DNA from: CALZKI01 sp045124055
GTDB taxonomy: Bacteria; Bacillota; Clostridia; Lachnospirales; Lachnospiraceae
Length of the DNA stretch: 64,000 bases
Assembly: GCA_045124055.1 (NCBI GenBank)
Contig: JBGVKZ010000051.1
Coordinates: 124,001-188,000 of the forward strand
Direction: 5' to 3'
Part shown: positions 60,461 to 64,000 of the stretch, in pieces
Position numbering within the stretch: position 1 is the first letter of the stretch
Layout of the letters: each line of letters opens with the position of its first letter
Made by a program: the position numbers and the translations under genes
The notes under the pieces: model-generated
What the model saw: only the letters and a program-made list of their open reading frames with translations
Databases searched by the model: none
Told to the model about the DNA's origin: nothing

Positions 60461-63328
60461 TTAATCTCCGGATACGGCTCCAGTTTCAATATCCGCTGCA
60501 GTACCGGTTACAATATCTTCATCATCATCTACGCCATAATAGAAGGCTAAAACATCTTTGGTAGTTTGTGCCGCATAATCGGAAGAATAGCCAAATGCAA
60601 TTCTTGTAGCAATGGCAATTTCCGGTTCTTCATAAGGGGCAAAACAAACAAATAAAGCATGGTTTGCTCTGGTTTTGCTTTCCTGGGCAGTACCGGTTTT
60701 CCCGGCAACGGTTACACCCAATTCCTGGAAATAAGATTTTTTCTCTACCACTCGTTTCATACCTAATTGTACCGCGTTCCATGTACTTTCAGACACATCA
60801 TCTAATGTGTTTCGAACAGTGGCCTGATTATCATAAAGCAGATTATTGTTTGAATCTGTTACTTTATCAATTAAAGTTAAATTGTAGCAAGTTCCTTTAT
60901 TAGCAACCGTAGTTACATAACGGGCAAGGCCTGCTGTGGTATAGTTATTTGTACCCTGACCAATGGCAGAACGAATCGGGTCCGTATCCGATACTTTTGG
61001 AGCATATTCTTCAATTTCTACTCCGGAAGTTTCAGATAACCCATACATATCCGCATATTTTGCTAAAGAATCAAGACCTGTTTGACTATCGTAAACATTG
61101 TCCGTCATACTCAGGCGGTGTCCTACTTCATAGAAAAAGGCATTACAAGAATTTTCTATGGCTCCAATTACATTTAATGCCCCGTGAGCCCCTGGATATA
61201 TCCAACATCTTGCAATGGAATCCCCTGTTTCATAATATCCATAACAGTTAATTTTAGAAGAAGTAGTCACAATACCTTCTTCCAGGGCTGCAGTTGCGGA
61301 TACCATTTTATAGGTAGAACCCGGTGCAGTACGTTGCTGAGTGGCATAATTGTAAAGAGGCGTTGTCTTATCTGCCAAAATATCGGCAAAATACTCCGCA
61401 TCTACACCGTTTGCCATTTTGTTGTTGTCATAACTTGGATAAGATACCAAAGCTAAAACATCTCCTGTATTGACATCGGTAATAACCATAGAACCGGAAA
61501 ATGGGTCAAGTGCTAATTGAGCCGGTGTAATTTCCAGATTGGTAATTCTGTCTATCATAAACTGATAAGCGGTAATTCTTCCACTATTTAATGCGGTAAG
61601 GTCTTCCTCGCTTATGGTTATAATTTCCTGCTCACAAAGAACGTTACAAATCATTTTCCCGGATATTTTATCGTTTTTAATCAGATATTTGAGGATTAGC
61701 TTGGAAAATTCTTTCTGCGTCGGTAAAGTTTTCTGAATGTAATCTGAAAGCTTATCGTAAATTTCCTGAGAATCTGCATAATCACTAATCACATCTAATT
61801 TACTGACTTCTATCCAGTTGCTTGAAATAGCATATTTCAAATACTCAGACATACTGATACTACCTTCTTGAAAAGCAAGATAGGTTTCGTCCTGTGTATC
61901 AATGGAATCTTTTACCAAAATACCTTTTGCTGTTAACAAATCCTCAATAATGTAGGTTTCATAGCTTTTATATTCCTTTGTTAATTTGGAATATACGGTA
62001 TTGGTTTCGTACATTTCCTCATAAATTTGATTTAAAACATTTTCCCTTTGGTCTTCAAATTTTTGATAAATAAGCTGTTCATTTTCCAAGGCGTTTTCAC
62101 TTGCCATATGGGAAATGTCAATTACATCATTATCAAATAAGGCAAAATACACGTCATAGATTGGAATAATAATGCTACTACTGGAAGCATTCTCCGATGG
62201 GGTGTATTCTTTCACATTACGAATCTTGGAAACCAAAATTCCGGCAATATTCTGCTCTAAAATGTTGTAAGCAGCCATTTGTAAGTCTTTATCAATGGTC
62301 AGATAAACATCATTTCCCGCAACCGGCTCCACATAATTGGTCGATTCAATAACACGACCCAAGTTATCTACATAAACGGTTTCTGCACCTTTTGTTCCTT
62401 GAAGGGTGGTTTCCATTGCCTGTTCTATGCCAGTTTTTCCAACAATATCGTTGGCGGCGTAATCCGGATTTTCTTCCTGCAATTCAGTAAGCTCCTCTGC
62501 CGAAACCTTTCCGGTGTAGCCAATAATCTGAGAAAAATATTTTCCGTCTACATAACGACGAACGGTATCTTCCGCGATAGTAATTCCGTCAAGACCATCT
62601 AAATTTTCCATAATAACTGCAACGGTTTCATCGCTAACGTCTGTGGCAATGGTCGTTGGTATGTATTTCTGGAAACTGTTGGCACTCATAGCGTCTCGTA
62701 TAGTAATAATTTTCAGAATTTCGTCCTTTGTATAACCAAGACATGGGACAAAAGATTTATAATTGTCAGGGTCTGTATAGGTGCCAATACCATATTTGGT
62801 AGTAGAACATAAATATTCTACCACTTCATCAGGAGTCGCATTTCTCTCCTGCAATTCCAAATTATCAATCGATTGATGCCCATAAATATCCGCCAAATAG
62901 CGTAATAATTTTGTGCCTTCTACCGAAAATTCATATTCTCCGTCATCATTTATAATCACTTCATAGCCGCTAATAACATCATCACCGTTTTCTTCAATCA
63001 TTTTAATAACGGTATATAACGTGTCATTGATATTCTTATTTTTGTATCTACCTGATTCATACACATCTTCAATAGTAACAGAATAGGCAAGTTCGTTATA
63101 TGCCAAAAGATTCCCATTTCTATCGTAAATGTTTCCTCTGGCACTGGCTATGGAACGTTCTTTCTCTATCTTTAATTGAAAGTCATCTAAATAGGCTTGT
63201 CCTTGAATAATTTGTAGCGAAAATACACGATAAATCAAGATTCCTGCTACAACACAAAGAACAAGGGAAATAATACTCATACGAATATTCGTTGACCCTT
63301 CAAAGCTTTTCTTAATTTTGTTAAACAA
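60461..63328 (-). CDS. mrdA: penicillin-binding protein 2 (class B transpeptidase) with large insertion
   Basis: The 955-residue protein has an N-terminal membrane helix (about 18-38), the PBP dimer domain (ARGNIYDRNGNLLAYNELAY, VGKTGIEQAMETTLQG), and a transpeptidase domain with APGSTYKM (SxxK near 670), SCNAF (SxN near 726) and AGKTGTAQ near 876. The first transpeptidase strand is split: DLQMAAYNILEQNIAG near 350 resumes only at about 605 with GSMVITDVNTGDVLALVSYP. The 250 residues between are mostly helical and Glu/Lys/Tyr-rich. It cross-links peptidoglycan for elongation with RodA. Confidence 0.93.
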   Translation of the reverse strand: MFNKIKKSFEGSTNIRMSIISLVLCVVAGILIYRVFSLQIIQGQAYLDDFQLKIEKERSIASARGNIYDRNGNLLAYNELAYSVTIEDVYESGRYKNKNINDTLYTVIKMIEENGDDVISGYEVIINDDGEYEFSVEGTKLLRYLADIYGHQSIDNLELQERNATPDEVVEYLCSTTKYGIGTYTDPDNYKSFVPCLGYTKDEILKIITIRDAMSANSFQKYIPTTIATDVSDETVAVIMENLDGLDGITIAEDTVRRYVDGKYFSQIIGYTGKVSAEELTELQEENPDYAANDIVGKTGIEQAMETTLQGTKGAETVYVDNLGRVIESTNYVEPVAGNDVYLTIDKDLQMAAYNILEQNIAGILVSKIRNVKEYTPSENASSSSIIIPIYDVYFALFDNDVIDISHMASENALENEQLIYQKFEDQRENVLNQIYEEMYETNTVYSKLTKEYKSYETYIIEDLLTAKGILVKDSIDTQDETYLAFQEGSISMSEYLKYAISSNWIEVSKLDVISDYADSQEIYDKLSDYIQKTLPTQKEFSKLILKYLIKNDKISGKMICNVLCEQEIITISEEDLTALNSGRITAYQFMIDRITNLEITPAQLALDPFSGSMVITDVNTGDVLALVSYPSYDNNKMANGVDAEYFADILADKTTPLYNYATQQRTAPGSTYKMVSATAALEEGIVTTSSKINCYGYYETGDSIARCWIYPGAHGALNVIGAIENSCNAFFYEVGHRLSMTDNVYDSQTGLDSLAKYADMYGLSETSGVEIEEYAPKVSDTDPIRSAIGQGTNNYTTAGLARYVTTVANKGTCYNLTLIDKVTDSNNNLLYDNQATVRNTLDDVSESTWNAVQLGMKRVVEKKSYFQELGVTVAGKTGTAQESKTRANHALFVCFAPYEEPEIAIATRIAFGYSSDYAAQTTKDVLAFYYGVDDDEDIVTGTAADIETGAVSGD

Positions 63329-63836
63329 ATTTCTTTGCCCGACCTTTCTCGTAGTTATCCAATTTTTTATTAATCATCAAAATAATAGGATACAATGCGA
63401 TTGTAACAATAATGGTATAAACAATTTCAGGAAGGATAATATGTATTAAATAGTATCCAAAATGGAATCTGCCTCTTAAAAGGAACGATATATAACAAAT
63501 AAATCCGTACGCTAAATCGCTGAAAACAATTAAGGTAATTGGTAACTTGATATCATCTGGATAAAAAATCTTTTTAAATTTTCCATTAAAGAAGCCAATA
63601 TACATATATACAAGAGCATACATTCCTATATATTCTGAAAAGAAAATATCCATCAAAAGTCCGCAGACAAATCCTATAAAAAGTCCTTCTTTTTCTCCTC
63701 TCATAAATCCGAAGGAAGCCGTTAATACAATCAACAAATTAGGAGTAATACCTCCCAAATCAAAATTTGTAAAAACAGAAGACTGTAATAGGAAACAAAC
63801 AAATATAAGAATGGATACGGTAATCGTTCGTCTCAT
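63321..63836 (-). CDS. mreD: rod shape-determining protein MreD
   Basis: The 171-residue membrane protein has about five hydrophobic segments and the family start FLLQSSVFTNFDLGGITPNLL, with FGFMRGEKEGLFIGFVCGLL. It is part of the elongation complex with MreC, PBP2 and RodA. It overlaps the PBP2 gene by 8 bp; TAGGAG precedes ATG 63836. Confidence 0.9.
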   Translation of the reverse strand: MRRTITVSILIFVCFLLQSSVFTNFDLGGITPNLLIVLTASFGFMRGEKEGLFIGFVCGLLMDIFFSEYIGMYALVYMYIGFFNGKFKKIFYPDDIKLPITLIVFSDLAYGFICYISFLLRGRFHFGYYLIHIILPEIVYTIIVTIALYPIILMINKKLDNYEKGRAKKFV

Positions 63837-63848
63837 ATTAATCTCCTA

Positions 63849-64000
63849 CTATTTTTCGTCTATTGTTTGTTTTGTTTCTAAAATAACTAAAACTTCATCT
63901 AAACGACCGAAATCAACTGCTGGTGTCACTTCACCGGATTTGGTTAAATTATTAGAATCCATATCAATATTTTCTATGTAACCAATTAAAATACCCGGCA
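63849..64000 (-). CDS. mreC: MreC, C-terminal fragment
   Basis: The frame ends at a TAG (63849-63851) and runs off the window edge, giving about 50 residues. The fragment contains PGILIGYIENID and GEVTPAVDFGRLDEVLVIL, the conserved end of MreC, the extracellular scaffold of the elongation machinery. It is followed by mreD after 12 bp. Confidence 0.93.
   Translation of the reverse strand, partial: PGILIGYIENIDMDSNNLTKSGEVTPAVDFGRLDEVLVILETKQTIDEK

Noticed and set aside
1..64000. CRISPR array, tRNA or rRNA genes
   Set aside because: I saw no regularly spaced direct repeats and no tRNA- or rRNA-like sequence on reading the window; a tRNA scan would settle this.

Overview
This 64 kb window is AT-rich chromosomal DNA from a low-GC Gram-positive bacterium, most likely a member of the Lachnospiraceae (Clostridia). 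That placement is an inference from gene content and order: the rpmB / asp23 / fakA-like / recG block, the rsmD-coaD-ylbJ neighbourhood, the rplU-prp-rpmA set with an extended L27 N-terminus, short HisG with HisZ, MinCDE next to mreCD-PBP2-RodA, and AGGAGG ribosome binding sites throughout. It reads as core genome. I found no rRNA, tRNA, insertion sequence, prophage or CRISPR array.

Layout. 1-2.8 kb: tail of a J-domain-like protein, rpmB, asp23, fakA-like gene. 2.8-10.9 kb: recG, a type IIA topoisomerase pair whose A subunit lacks a GyrA box, rsmD, coaD, a coiled-coil protein. 10.9-19.4 kb: a secreted amidase overlapping ylbJ tail to tail, then pseudouridine synthases, a HAD hydrolase, YgiQ, an SDR and recU. 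19.4-24.9 kb: a histidine operon (hisZGDB and a HisF-like/HisIE fusion) behind a near-consensus promoter. 25-30.8 kb: the TIGR03960/TIGR03936 radical-SAM pair, RNase E/G, a Nudix hydrolase and a large membrane protein. 30.9-33.9 kb: a four-gene cassette that looks like a type VIIb (LXG-type) toxin operon. 34-38.4 kb: L21 leader, rplU-prp-rpmA, obg, yhbY, nadD, yqeK, rsfS. 38.4-44.3 kb: DUF378 protein, branched-chain amino acid ABC transporter livJHMGF and a cytidylate kinase-like gene. 44.3-45.5 kb: lexA divergent from a YneA-like LysM gene, with three candidate LexA boxes between them. 45.6-50.2 kb: a Xer-type recombinase, a TtcA-like enzyme, an AI-2E family membrane protein, dtd and a second cytidylate kinase-like gene. 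50.3-56 kb (minus strand): rluD-like, lspA, aroB, sepF, yggS, a HlyD-like protein and a small P-loop protein. 56.1-64 kb (minus strand): a morphogenesis and division cluster, mreC(partial)-mreD-PBP2-minC-minD-minE-rodA-mgsA-DD-carboxypeptidase.

The least ordinary part is 30,869-33,920. It holds a TIGR04197-like small protein with an FxxxD motif near its C-terminus, a coiled-coil partner, a 569-residue protein with a helical N-terminus and an Asp-rich C-terminal half, and an overlapping membrane-anchored gene that looks like its immunity protein. The set sits between otherwise housekeeping genes, with no secretion machinery in view. Other items of interest are the HisF-like domain that lacks its first catalytic Asp and is fused to HisIE, a possible two-state RNA switch ahead of rplU, the LexA box lying inside the yneA-like promoter, and a large insertion within PBP2.
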